DNA of 64,000 bases, from positions 41,680,671-41,744,670 of the forward strand of contig NC_134399.1 in the NCBI RefSeq assembly GCF_050003625.1, written 5' to 3'. A model generated the notes under the pieces. That model ran no database searches. It was not told where the DNA came from and saw only the letters and a program-made list of their open reading frames with translations. A program made the position numbers and the translations under genes. The stretch is from Haematobia irritans (Eukaryota; Arthropoda; Insecta; Diptera; Muscidae). Positions 35,501 through 45,987 of this stretch are shown here, piece after piece; the first letter of the stretch is position 1; every line of letters starts with the position of its first letter.

Positions 35501-38329
35501 AGTACATATTTTACTAATCACTTGTAAGTGTAAAATTATGACACAACTCTTGAATTATTAAATTTGTGGAACATTGCAAATGCTCTTTTAACAGAAGTCT
35601 TTGAAATTTAAAATTTTAGCGAAGAAAATACTAATGCATACTTGCCTAGCTTGTGTTGATTGACCACCCGCATACATACGTGGACAGATAAACGAGGCCA
35701 TGGTTTTTATATTTTATGCTTTTTATTGAATATTTCGGATTAATTTATAAACATATTTCGTGTTTTTGAAAAATAGTTTAGAATTCAGATAGGACTAAAT
35801 AAAAACTCAAATTCAAGAAATTCGTCGAATTTTATGTGGACAGTAAAATAGGGCGAACTCGAGAGACAAATCTCCAGCTTCCCTGCAAATACACCTATTT
35901 TACTGTGAATTTACTTTATTTTACGTTATTATTTAGTCCTATCTGAACTAATTTTCAAATATACGAAATATGTTTAATTTATAAATTAATCCGAAATATT
36001 CAATAAAAAGCCTTAGTAAAGGGTGATTTGTTAAGAGCTTGATAACTTTTTTTTTTAAAAAAAACGCATAAAATTTGCAAAATCTCATCGGTTCTTTATT
36101 TGAAACGTTAGATTGGTCCATGACATTTACTTTTTGAAGATAATTTCATTTAAATGTTGACCGCGGCTGCGTCTTAGGTGGTCCATTCGGAAAGTCCAAT
36201 TTTGGGCAACTTTGTCGAGCATTTCGGCCGGAATAGCCCGAATTTCTTCGGAAATGTTGTCTTCCAAAGCTGGAATAGTTGCTGGCTTATTTCTGTAGAC
36301 TTTAGACTTGACGTAGCCCCACAAAAAATAGTCTAAAGGCGTCAAATCGCATGATCTTGGTGGCCAACTTACCGGTCCATTTCTTGAGATGAATTGTTCT
36401 CCGAAGTTTTCCCTCAAAATGGCCATAGAATCGCGAGCTGTGTGGCATGTAGCGCCATCTTGTTGAAACCACATGTCAACCAAGTTCAGTTCTTCCATTT
36501 TTGGCAACAAAAAGTTTGTTAGCATCGAACGATAGCGATCGCCATTCACCGTAACGTTGCGTCCAACAGCATCTTTGAAAAAATACGGTCCAATGATTCC
36601 ACCAGCGTACAAACCACACCAAACAGTGCATTTTTCGGGATGCATGGGCAGTTCTTGAACGGCTTCTGGTTGCTCTTCACTCCAAATGCGGCAATTTTGC
36701 TTATTTACGTAGCCATTCAACCAGAATTGAGCCTCATCGCTGAACAAAATTTGTCGATAAAAAAGCGGATTTTCTGCCAACTTTTCTAGGGCCCATTCAC
36801 TGAAAATTCGACGTTGTGGCAGATCGTAAGTCTATTCATGATGAAATGTCAAAGCATACTGAGCATCTTTCTCTTTGACACCATGTCTGAAATCCCACGT
36901 ATCTGTCAAATACTAATGCATGAAAATCCTAACCTCAAAAGAATCACCCTTTATAAAAACCATGACCTTGTTAAAAAAAAATACTTACACCTAGTTTTCT
37001 GTTCACATGTGTATATTGTTCTTCAAATGCATGACGGAATTGTTCCAAATTTGGTTGAGATTATAAGCTGTAATATGAAAGTCAAAAATCCCCAAGTACA
37101 TTTACCTCCTAAAAATCCAACAAATGTGAAAACCCCTAAATTTTGAGGGGACCTACAACCTGGCAACAGTCCTCTGTATGCATTTGGAGGAAACCCCCCA
37201 ACATAGCCAACTGCCTGATCGGACTTGGCTCTTGGAAATTTCTACAGGATTTTGAACAGTTTTGTATATAAAACTGTTCTTGAGGTTTGTAAAAATTTCT
37301 CGGATATGAGTCATGGTGTTCGCCTGGTTTATAAAAATTTCTCGGATATGAGTCATGGTGTTCGCCTGGTTTATAAAAATTTCTCGGATATGAGTGTCTA
37401 GGTTTGTACCAGAGAACTGCAACCGGTGGCTTTGTTCGTATTGCAATCTTATCCAAAAATGGTAATAGGTGAATACACCAATTACCATTAGTACAAATGC
37501 AAGAACCATTAGTATATAATTTAGAGTTTGCTTGTTATAGACGTTACATCAATAAAGTTAAGAATGACCTTCATAAAATGACGCAGTGTCTTTTTATAAG
37601 CTGGCTACTGTTAAATAAGCTGTGTGTAAGATTATTTTGGACATCACTCTTTAGGATCGAATTTCTAAATAGCTGTACGCAGACAGTATTATGGTAAGAG
37701 GGTTCTTATTTATTAGAGGAGTTTAAATTTTCCATCAGTTGTGCTCAGAGCAACCGTTATATTTTTGATATATATAATGATTTGTTTGAATCGATTATTT
37801 AACGCTAGAATTTTATTGTATGCTGAGGATGTTAAGATATTCCTCTTATTCCTATTACTCGAGAATTCACAACAAACCTACTTTTTTTAAAGACTAAGAT
37901 TTGGATAGGCGATTGGTCTTGGTCTATTGATATTAAACTTAATATGTGTTGATCGATTCTGGAGATTATTGGTGTAGTAACAGAGGGATGTGTTATCATT
38001 TTTGTTGGTCTATTGGTACATAAGCTTGTGTAAAGATCGAGAGAAAATTTGGGAAAGCCGATCAACATTTTAAATATCGATCTTTGCGAAAGCAAGTGGT
38101 CGTCGCTTTTTGGTGGACATGTGTAAAGTGGTTTTAATTATTTAGCATTTTGCTGTAGTATTTCTGGTCAAAATAACATTTGCCTCATTTATGTCTAATT
38201 TCTTAATAATTTTAATTTTAATAGGTATCTCGTTGCTGTGGCCTTAAAATAACTTCAGAAGGATATGTTGTGACTTTGGCAAAGAATAACCATCACGTGT
38301 TAGTACTCAATACCTTGTACGTTCAGTGA
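20554..38329 (+). CDS. wech: Wech/Dappled TRIM-NHL protein, eight coding exons
   Basis: Exons are 20554-21035, 21103-21298, 21536-21994, 22055-23360, 25562-26120, 26180-26343, 26404-26636 and 38225-38329. All introns are GT-AG and all phases match, giving 1167 aa. Domains: a Ser/Thr-rich N-terminus; a C3HC4 RING (C157, C160, C172, H174, C177, C180, C218, C221) with a Ser-rich insert before the last pair; B-box 1 (from C257, CTSC) and B-box 2 (about 319-354, LYCNVH to DHKGSEHH); a coiled coil (about 380-500); a Pro/Gly/Asn/Ser-rich linker; and NHL repeats (about 898-1167, with [19 protein letters not shown] and [19 protein letters not shown]). In Drosophila, Wech is the LIN-41/TRIM71-type TRIM-NHL protein and links integrin, talin and ILK at muscle attachment sites. 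The NHL wording fits wech better than brat or mei-P26. Confidence 0.9.
23804..24016. mobile_element. Tc1/mariner-type MITE, TA flanked
   Basis: TIRs are CAGTATGTCAAGAAAGT followed by GTTTTGACA on the left and, reverse-complemented on the right, the same with CTTTTGACA. TA lies on both sides inside TATATA context. It is 213 bp with no coding capacity. Confidence 0.75.
24293..24457 (+). repeat. Partial duplicate of the wech 5'UTR and first codons
   Basis: GTCCTTCAACACAATATCGA at 24301 repeats 20476, and the match runs on through ATATATGGCAACCT, GATTTTGCACCC, AGCGCCACCATCTCGTCCAA and TTCTTCGTCTGCTACAACAA. The copy has point changes and small deletions, and its start codon is followed by a stop (ATG GCA ACC TAA). 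It is in the same orientation as the gene and cannot encode the N-terminus. Confidence 0.85.
25083..25135 (+). other. Intronic 24-bp stem hairpin
   Basis: Arms TTATGCACGGTGCAAAACAA-TATT (25083-25106) and AATATTGTTTTGCGCCGTGC-ATAA (25112-25135) pair completely around a 5-nt loop, allowing one G-U in RNA. The hairpin lies about 430 bp upstream of wech exon 5. Confidence 0.75.
27120..27345. repeat. TCAATTAA-rich repeat family copy
   Basis: Many inverted and direct AATTGA/TCAATTAA motifs occur here. Similar blocks are at about 33840-33890, 34455-34490 and 55120-55270 (ending in ATTTCTTCAATCA and AAATGATnnTA-type sequence), so this is a dispersed family. Confidence 0.5.
29169..29307. mobile_element. 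Harbinger-like MITE, TAA TSD
   Basis: Ends CAGCCTCTTTCTGTATGTCG and, reverse-complemented, CTGCCTGTTTCTGTATGTCG. The TIRs run for more than 40 bp through AACGA-CTCT-TCGATCGACTGA. TAA lies directly on both sides (29166-29168 and 29308-29310). A 3-bp TWA target is typical of PIF/Harbinger elements. It shares CTGYCTGTT ends with the element at 33452. Confidence 0.65.
29525..30778. mobile_element. Long-inverted-repeat (foldback-like) element
   Basis: The outer arms of about 125 bp (29525-29650 and 30655-30778) share CACAACTTTAAAAGCACTTC, TTTTAACTAC, CAGGAAGTT and TTTAATTCAA. An inner pair (about 29785-29840 and 30275-30335) shares TCCTATGACAAG and ATCGCTTCT. No coding frame is present. Inside, CTTCTGGGCCTAGGACT is repeated in tandem at about 30186-30226. 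Confidence 0.75.
30975..31130. repeat. GTGCGTGAGTA minisatellite
   Basis: Five copies of a GCGTGAGT/GCGTGAAT core occur within about 150 bp, mostly as GTGTGCGTGAGTA, plus an inverted part at the left (ACTCACGCGTGAGT). Confidence 0.65.
31291..32320 (-). mobile_element. Himar1-like mariner, truncated and frameshifted
   Basis: The 5' TIR (AGACCGGGGACTTATCAGCC plus AACCTGT, 32294-32320) and a TA are present. The minus strand encodes irritans-subfamily transposase pieces: IKYCFL and [20 protein letters not shown], then [30 protein letters not shown] (first Asp) and [10 protein letters not shown] (second Asp). There is an extra base near the start codon, a further frameshift at about 31905, and the similarity stops at about 31291, exactly where the third catalytic Asp should be. 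The 3' end and second TIR are missing. Confidence 0.9.
32842..33719. mobile_element. hAT-like element remnant, interrupted by a MITE
   Basis: The left end CAGTGATGCCAAC and the reverse complement of the right end (GTATGCCAATTTGGTGATTT) are alike. Both halves carry AAAGCACC/GGCACT-type subterminal repeats, as in the element at 54372. No matching 8-bp duplication was seen, so the ends are approximate. A MITE (33452-33678) splits it near the right end. Confidence 0.45.
33452..33678. mobile_element. Harbinger-like MITE, TAA TSD
   Basis: Ends CTGTCTGTTCGTGGAATTTT and, reverse-complemented, CTGCCTGTTCATGAAACACA. Inner arms share CTCGAGACGAA and ACGAACGATTCGTCTCGAG sequence. TAA flanks both sides (33449-33451 and 33679-33681), as in the copy at 29169. 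Confidence 0.65.
33840..34490. mobile_element. Long palindromic element
   Basis: Arms of about 200-270 bp pair across a centre near 34170. Matching blocks include GGTTTAC, ACTTGATGA, TATTTTGATCTGCTG, CGATTATATCG, AATAATCG, TTGGATCTGTG and TTAAGTTAAGTGG with their complements to the right. The outer ends both carry TTAATTGAATCAATTA. There is no transposase frame. Confidence 0.75.
34765..35060. repeat. Decayed tandem array of an AAATTTTCTATAGAAATA unit
   Basis: A unit of about 30 bp with TTTTCTATAGAAATAAAATT and TTTTGA recurs roughly eight times with many changes. This type of minisatellite is familiar from calyptrate introns. Confidence 0.65.
35694..36968. mobile_element. Palindromic element split by a rosa-like transposon
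   Basis: The left arm (about 35694-35860: CCATGGTTTTTATA, CTTTTTATTGAATATTTCGG, ATAGGACTAAATAA) pairs with a right arm (about 35892-36018) that continues after the rosa insertion at 36952-36968 (TATAAAAACCATGACCTT). The broken arm shows the order of events: the palindrome came first and the rosa-like element inserted later. Confidence 0.7.
36019..36951 (-). mobile_element. rosa-like DD41D Tc1/mariner element, internally deleted
   Basis: TIRs AAGGGTGATTTGTTAAGAG and, reverse-complemented, AAGGGTGATTCTTTTGAGG are flanked by TA. The minus strand has an open frame of 217 aa (36780-36127) with [14 protein letters not shown] (first Asp), [10 protein letters not shown] (second Asp) and [19 protein letters not shown] (third Asp). 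The spacing between the last two is 41 residues, the DD41D signature. The DNA-binding half is deleted, joining the 5'UTR side directly to the catalytic part near 36830, so it could not transpose alone. Confidence 0.85.
37136..37509 (-). CDS. Doubtful small frames over a 42-bp repeat
   Basis: Two overlapping minus-strand frames, 37509-37153 (118 aa, starts [20 protein letters not shown], membrane-anchor or signal-like) and 37456-37136 (106 aa), both cross a 42-bp tandem repeat (37299-37395). In the second frame the repeat reads [14 protein letters not shown]. Because 42 is a multiple of 3, every frame stays open across it, so openness is weak evidence. I do not recognise either product. It could be a short secreted repeat protein or non-coding. 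Confidence 0.2.
37299..37395. repeat. 42-bp tandem repeat, about 2.3 copies
   Basis: CTCGGATATGAG recurs at 37299, 37341 and 37383, with TCATGGTGTTCGCCTGGTTT and ATAAAAATTT between. Confidence 0.85.
38225..38329 (+). CDS. wech: Isolated last coding exon of wech
   Basis: This 105-bp exon follows TTTAATAG and encodes [34 protein letters not shown] and a stop. It supplies the final blade of the NHL propeller. It is easily missed, being far too short for an ORF search and 11.6 kb from exon 7. Without it the propeller is incomplete. Confidence 0.9.
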
Positions 38330-41300
38330 TTACAAAAAAAGAAATCTCTCAATCCGAGACATGATTTATTACCGTATGGAAAAACTACAATTGCTAGTAA
38401 ATCTCAACAACAAAAACAGCAGCACCATCATCACCCACAGTTGCGTTCTACCGTGTTCCCAGCTGCAACTGCAACAGATGCAACCTAAGCAAACGATAAA
38501 CCCATACGTTTATCGTTTGTTTTGGTTGGTGTTTTATTCAACTATAATAATTAATCTCCAACACCATTAATTGCAGTAACTGCAGTCCCAGCAGCAGCAG
38601 TAGCAGTCTCAGCAACACAAAATAAAAATCAGCACCAACAGCAGCGAGTACGGCAGTAAATTTCAATTTGCCTTTGTTTAGCAAGCATCAGCTTTATAAA
38701 ACTAATACTAAACATAGTGATAATGGTGAACAAACAAAATTACAACTTATAGATTATGATGAAATTTAAGGCAATAATATTTTTGTATTATTTTCTTTGT
38801 GAAAATGAAAAAAAAAACACAAAAAAAAACAAAAACACATAACATACAACAAGATGATGATAACAACGCCTCCAAAGATACGACGAAATTTTGAATTTAC
38901 GCCGCCAAAAGCCAAAAAAAGAATAAAAATAAAACAATTTATTTTTTTTACACCTCTTCTTACTACATACTACTACTTTATTATAAATTATTATATTCTA
39001 CATAGTTTTACACTTTACAATTTTTAATGTAGTTCAAAAATTACAAAAGAAGGCCGTTTTTATATACAAAAAAAAATATTTTTAGGTTATATGAAGAGAT
39101 TTTTTTTTTATATTTTAAATTGTTTCTTTCCTTATGTAAATTACTTAAAAGATTTTGTGAATTTAGTAGCGCATATTACGATATATGCAACATGTTTTTT
39201 CTTGTATACGGAAAGATTGCCAATTAAAATGTTATCAATGATGATATGGAACGAAAGATCCAGACGTACACAAGACATCTGAACAAAAAAAAAAAAAAAA
39301 AAAAAAAACAAGTTCTTTTCAAAACAAATCTCAAACTCATACATATACAATTATAATATTTTGATCTCTTTCTATTCAATTTTTCTTTATTTGCTTAATT
39401 TCAAACGTCATTATTTGATGCCAAAATTTAAAATTTTGCGAAATCATTAAAAATAGAAATTTTTTTGCCTTTTTGAAGAAAGCAAACTGAAACAAATTTT
39501 TTACCATTGCAATGGTTTACAATATACTAAATATAATCATTACATTACAAAAGAACAATAACAAATGAGAAACACTTAATGAATATTGTTATTTTAATAT
39601 ATATTTTTTTTATTTTTTTTGTTAAGTTTTCTTTATACTAATAGTTTAAAATCAAAACAAAAATGTATTTACATAATATCGATGAAAACTTTGTTTTCTT
39701 ACATAATACATATGTTTTCATGGAGAAATGTATATTAACTATTATTTTACATAAATACTTTATATTCCTTTTATAATTACTGCATATAATAATTTCCCCA
39801 CGTTATTTTTTAAATAAGGCTGGTTTTCCAAGACATTATTTTTATTTACTCACTCACTTGTGTGTTATCTATATACATATATATATATACATAAATTTTA
39901 TTTTTAATTAAAGAACATTGTTAACTTTTTTAAATTATTAATTACATTTACAAACTATTTACATAAAATATGTTTTAGTATATGTTAAAATACTGCAACA
40001 CAAAACAACAAATTTTAAACTTGAAACAAAAAACCCTTATAATTTTTAATATTATAAATGTATAATTTTAACTTATGTGTTTCAAATAATTTCTTGTCAT
40101 TTTTGTATTTTTTTATATTTATTTCATTTTTTTTGTTATTTTAGAGAGAAATATATGATTTTCAAATGTATTTATAATTACTTTTGTTTTGTAATCATTA
40201 TTAATTTTTTTGTTCTTATATTAAATATTAAGACATTTAAACGAACGAAACAAAGAAAGAGGAACTAGCTAAAACATATATTGTGCGCGAGGCTGTAGTT
40301 TTTAATTGAAAAAACCTATACCAATCATACCTTTTTACTACTATAAGCATTAACAACGATTACAAGAATTACCCAAAAGCAATCCTTTTTAAGAAATACA
40401 TACATATATAATTTTAAGTAGAACCAATGTAGTGTTTCACCTCGAAATTTTAACACTCACCCATCAGACTTAAAAAATTCAAACCGTCATTAAAAGAAAA
40501 CTGTTCTATTAGATAAGATATTTTATGTTTTTAATATACATATTTTTATGTATCTGCTTTTGTCTTTAATGAGCTAGGCCCTAAACGTAAACGTGTTAGT
40601 CTCTCTCTCAACATAAAGACAAATTTTCATATACATTTGTAATGTTTGGCTGTTTAAAGATGTAGTGTTTTTTTATTATCTTTTTTACTTAGTCACTTTT
40701 TTAGTTTTATATTTTTGTGAAAGATAATGTAACGTCACACTAGCTCCCGTTGGCAATTAGTCCCTCTTCCTACTTGATTTTTATGTCTCGAAACTTAGCA
40801 ATTAAAAAAAAAAAAAATAATAAATGGACAGTGTAATGTAAATTGGGATAAATTTGTCAACAAAAGTGAGGTTGTTAATATTAATTTCCTAAATGTTCTT
40901 GTCTTTCGCTTTATTTCCTTAAGAGCATTTTTGTCACATATTACATATATATTTACACACGTTTTTGTATAAAAAAAAAAACAATCTAATTGATGCAATT
41001 TTTAGAGAACAAACAAAAAAATGCATACCTACAAACATTTTACATGCTCATTATTTACAATATATATTCGTTTTTATTTTCGAAATAAAGAAGGAACGTA
41101 AACTAATTAATAATACCCGTAAACAAACTGTAATTCCATAAGCTTTTACTTTTTATTATTAATTTTTGTTGTTGTAAGATTTTTAAATCTATTTACAGAG
41201 TTTTGTTAAACAAAACTTAAAACGTCTACAAATGTTTTTTTTTAATTTAAATTAGTTTTATATTATTTTTAGTTTAACAATTGTACTTGTAAATACCAAC

Positions 41301-44300
41301 ACAGGCACATTCATAAATCCACACAAAATTCAGTTAATATATTAATGTATTCACAATAATTTATCAAAGGTTTCCCTATTTGCATACACAATTAACGCAA
41401 ACCATTTGCAAATTATTGTGAATTTTGGAGCTATAGTTTCTGTAAGAAATATTTACTATTTCTTCGTGGAAATATGTTTGACAATTATTTTGACCTCCTC
41501 CCCACAAAGATACATCTGACACATGATATTAATTAAAGTGTGTTTTTTAACGTTAATCAAAGAATTTATGTTGTATTTTTCTTGTTGTAGTTTAATTTCC
41601 ACCAACCGCGCTTAACCTAATGATATTATTTAAAATATGATTTCGATATTTTTAGGTCTTTTTTCTTTATTTTTATTCGATTTTTTATGTTTCCTTTATT
41701 AACATGTTACGTTTAAGTCAAACGTACAGTAGTGCAGAAACGACTAAAAATAGTTTGAGTTTATATTTGTATATTTATTCGTTAAAAACACAGGTTGTAT
41801 TAAATTAAAACCAAATGCATTTTTTTATTAAATCCTCCATTATATACACATGAATATGTTTTTAATTTATAAGTACTGTTTTTTTTTGTTTTGTTTACAA
41901 TTTACTGAAAACATTCAAATTGTATTATTATTACTCTTTCTATAATTTTTGATTTATTTATCTACCAAATTTTATTTATTGGCCATATGTTTTATAATAT
42001 TTGTGTATTTTATAAAATCCATTACTACATGAACACACTAGTCATGTACATATTTACATATGTGCATTTTCAACCAATATAATATATTGCCTCCGGTAAT
42101 ATTAGCCTCTATTTTGCTTGATCTACACTACTGTATGCTTTCGTATTACGCGGTTATAATTAAAGTAGAGAATGATTACATATTGTTATTGTTAATGTTT
42201 CCATTATTCTACCTTTTTATAGATTTTATGCTTTTGCTTTTATATCTATGTATTTTATGTTAATTTTATTTTTATTGCATTAGTAAGCCACAATCGTATA
42301 CTGTTATATTTATCCCTGTTTTTTTTATATAAAATTTGTGTACCTATTTCTGTCCATAGTTCTGCAAAAATTGAAACAACACAGCGATTGGAAAGTGAAG
42401 CTAATTGTTTACTAATTTCCCAAAATCCAAACGATTACAAACTATAAAATGGGCATTCCTTCGTATATATTCCTGTTAATCGGCTTATATCTTTTGGTTG
42501 GGAGGAAAATATTTATAATCGCCAAAACAATAAATTTAATTTGTACAACATTGTTGTTAAACTTGATGGAAAATTCATAATGAATGTAGCCAAAGAACTA
42601 TACACCTCTTCAAAATTTCCCTAATTTCCGTTAGGACTTATACGTTCTTATTTCTCTGTTTCTATATAGTATAATGGAAATCGTGTTTCATTAAGATATC
42701 TTCATTTTGCTGCTTTTTTACTACATTCGGAATAAAAATTTAAATTACTCCCAACAAATATTTGGTTGACATTCATATATGCAAGGGCGTGAACTCGAAA
42801 GCCAATCGTGGCTATTGGGCTTCTCTACATGAGAAATATAAGTAAACCAACGAGCCGGAAATCTGTTCTTTATCCACATTTTAGAATTGATTAATATTTC
42901 TTAAAATCAAGGGCGTCCCCGTATGCAACCACCGTTTTAATGGCCGTATTTAAAATTTTTGTTAAATTTAAAATATGCCTGGTGTCTCCCAACCTTTGCT
43001 CTAATTGTAATAAGTGTGCGTTTTTTCGTGTAAAATATCCAATAGTCCCAATATTGTAGCTTAGAAGCTGTCATTTGCATATATAAACTAAGGAAGATAT
43101 ATTTCACAAAACCTACAGTTTTTATTTTTTTTTTATTTTGTATTTAAACGCAAATATGATATTTTAACCCATTATTACTACTATATAAATAAACATTTTA
43201 AACACACACATATATATATACATATAAATATCTAATAATTATAACACATGTATATATATTATAAAGATGTACTTTGGTATATGTTTATAAACGTATATAT
43301 GTATGTACAACGCGTATATGAGAAAAGAAGAAAATACCAATCTAGTGTATGTCAATTTTTGATGATATTTTACGCCTTATGAAATTAAAAAAAAAAAGAA
43401 TATATATACATATATAAAACAAACCAAATTCCCCCCAATATTTGCAATAATGTTTTAGGAACACTTATACAAATCCAGTTATAAACCATAATAATTAAGA
43501 AATTATGATTTAAATTAAAACCTCTCATTTTATATGTATTCAAAGAATGGAACCATAAAAACGAAATATGAAAATCAAAAACAACCAACATTTAAAAGAA
43601 GTATCAAGAAAGCCAACCAACAATAACTATGTAGTACATGTGTTACAAATATGAACATCAATTACAACAAAACAAAAAAAAAATCAAAATTCCTACAACT
43701 GCAATTGAAAGTTTCAACAGTCAAAACAAAAACAAAAAAAAAAACAAAAAAAAAATAAATAAATGGGTAATGAAAAATACCGCCAAAAACCAAAATAATT
43801 AGTACTAAATATATACAATACACAATATATATTATTGATAAATAATAACAAACATATGGATACATAATGAGAACTTTTCAAATTATATTAGACATATACT
43901 AATGAATGCACACTTCATTCTGTATGGCTTGTGTGACGCATATAATGTCTCTTTAAAAATCTGTATTCTCAAATTATTCTCTATAGCGTATAAAATATAA
44001 ATAACAACAACAGCAAATTGCTTTACCTGGTGGTGTATAAGTTCCTCAAAAAATGCAAAATTTTAAATGATTTGTTATGATTTGAATTTATTTTTTCACT
44101 GTTGTGTTCAAACTTTTTTTTTGGGCTCGAAAACCTATTATTTTACATAATATGTATTTATTATTATTATTTAATTATATATTTTTTGTTTAATACAATA
44201 AATTTTATTTGAATATATACACTTATTTGACAGCGTGTTATTTATTTCAAAGTGATTATTCAAGAATGGATAAATCTTCCAAATACTGCTAGGAACTGTG

Positions 44301-45838
44301 ATTTTCGTAACAAACTAACCACCAACTAAAAGACGTGGGGATCTTCTGTACTTCTTGTGGTGCATTACATTCACTTTTCTTTTGTTTTATCGAGTACACA
44401 GTGGACATATATGAATAACATATCAACATTGAAACAGCGAATATTTACGAGTTACTTAAAATTCGAGTTCTCATACAGTGTTCCATTTAACGAAGATGAT
44501 GTTTCCAGAAAAAAATAATAAAAATAATTGTAGTAGTGCCATTAACAAAAAATCATTCCTCACAGAACAAGAATGCATAAGAAATAAGAAGGAAATTCCC
44601 ATAAGAGAATAGCAAGAGACAGTTTATTTTTTACACATTTAACAATATAAAAAAAGAATATTTGGTACACAACGGTAAAGAACTTTCCCCAAACACATTT
44701 GCAAAATATTATAATTCAATAATAATAACAACACCTGGTCATATATTCAAAATGTATATATGATTAAAACGAAACAAAGTAAAATGCAGAAATTATAGTA
44801 CATACATCAAATAAAATTAACATATTCTTCCTAAATTTTCTCAGTGTCTACACCATTATATATACTAATTATATACAAAGCATATAACTAATTATATGTT
44901 GTAATAATATACATACAAAACATGTAATATCTATATATGTACATATAGAGATATATATATAAACATATTTTCGTCATTATTTGCATTAAACACAATTGTT
45001 TTAGATTAAAACCATTTGATAGGAAAACTATTTTAAAATTTTGTGCAGTTGAATAAACAAGAGGGTACAGTAATGTCAAAATTTGCATGCAAATAATATC
45101 TCACCAAAGATATACAACAGAAGTCTCCTAAAGAAGTCAATCAGCTCCAGATCAATATTTAATGGCAACAAAATTACCTTACAAATAATAAATTGACTAA
45201 CAATGCTAAGATTTTGTTACAACTTTTTGGTTTTGAACACATGCACTGGGGTCAAGTTTCCATTGGTATATAGAAACATCGTATAAATTGTCGATAATAG
45301 ATTCAAAGTACATCATGACTCGATTTGTTTCTAAATCACATACAAGGCCACTAGTGGAATATCTTATAACCATGCCTTTCCTGGGTCTCACCACGCTGTA
45401 CACCCCACAACATACATTCTTTACACCTCCCACATTTCAATTTTTTTTACGTCAGTACTTTTTTAAGCAGAGAATGCACCCATCACGGACATAATTCAAC
45501 TTTCACCATATTTATGCGAGTGAAATTATTTCAATTAATTTATATTTTCAATAATGCAATATAATTGTTTTGTTCGGAACAATCATGCATAGAACAAAAG
45601 GAAATCCTAATTTGGAAAAATCACTTCAGTCGTACGAAAGCGTTCGTTGTGGACTTGACAATACACTCTGAAAAATCAGCAACTGTTTTTCTTATAAAAA
45701 TACTTTGCTTTTTAGCCATCAGTGGCTGCTTTTCTTTTTAAGTAGACTGTTGTTTTAACAGATTCTTCTGCTGTGTCTACTAATAAAATTGGTTCTCGCG
45801 CTGTCGACCCCCACATAAATAGATCAGACATCTCTCCA
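38330..45838 (+). other. Presumed wech 3'UTR, then AT-rich DNA
   Basis: The first 350 bp are CAG/CAA-rich and hold a 21-bp stem-loop (38481-38528). AATAAA signals occur at 38621, 38922 and many later sites. An A28 tract lies at about 39281. A Pumilio-type TGTAAATA is at 41288 and TGTATATA at 44753, but both are expected often in such AT-rich DNA. No coding exon or transposon could be supported. The true 3' end cannot be placed. Confidence 0.45.
38481..38528 (+). other. Stem-loop in the wech 3'UTR
   Basis: Arms CAACCTAAGCAAACGATAAA-C and GTTTATCGTTTGTTTTGGTT-G pair over 21 positions with one T-T mismatch and one G-U, around a CCATAC loop. It lies about 150 nt after the stop codon. Confidence 0.75.
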
Positions 45839-45843
45839 CTTAA

Positions 45844-45981
45844 GGTTGAGTTACATAGCATGAGTTAATCCGTGCGTTGATATTTTCCAGTTTGAAGCAC
45901 TCTAACAAAACTGTTGCTTTCAAAGAGAAAATTCAACTCTTCAATCAACGGACGCATTAACGCAAGGTATGTAACTCAACC
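45844..45981. mobile_element. Palindromic MITE with TTAA on both sides
   Basis: TTAA (45840-45843) then GGTTGAGTTACATAGCATGA. The right end, reverse-complemented, is GGTTGAGTTACATACCTTGC followed by TTAA (45982-45985). The arms also share TTAAT-CGT-CGTTGA. The length is 138 bp. A TTAA target suggests a piggyBac-mobilised MITE, different from the one at 14592. Confidence 0.7.
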
Positions 45982-45987
45982 TTAAGG

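Larger units (their letters stand above)
26637..38224 (+). other. wech intron 7, 11.6 kb, transposon-filled
   Basis: Donor GTAAGTTTTT at 26637 and acceptor TTTAATAG at 38224. Both flanking exons are in phase 0 and the protein reads NHL sequence across the junction (CPHVK to VSRCCGLKI). Mobile pieces are listed separately. Outside them, 26640-29160 shows only AT-rich DNA with TCAATTAA-rich repeat (about 27120-27340), and 35060-35690 and 37510-38220 show nothing I recognise. Confidence 0.7.

Noticed and set aside
20554..38329. Assignment as brat or mei-P26
   Set aside because: Brat lacks a RING, and the NHL wording here ([45 protein letters not shown]) fits what I recall of wech/dappled.
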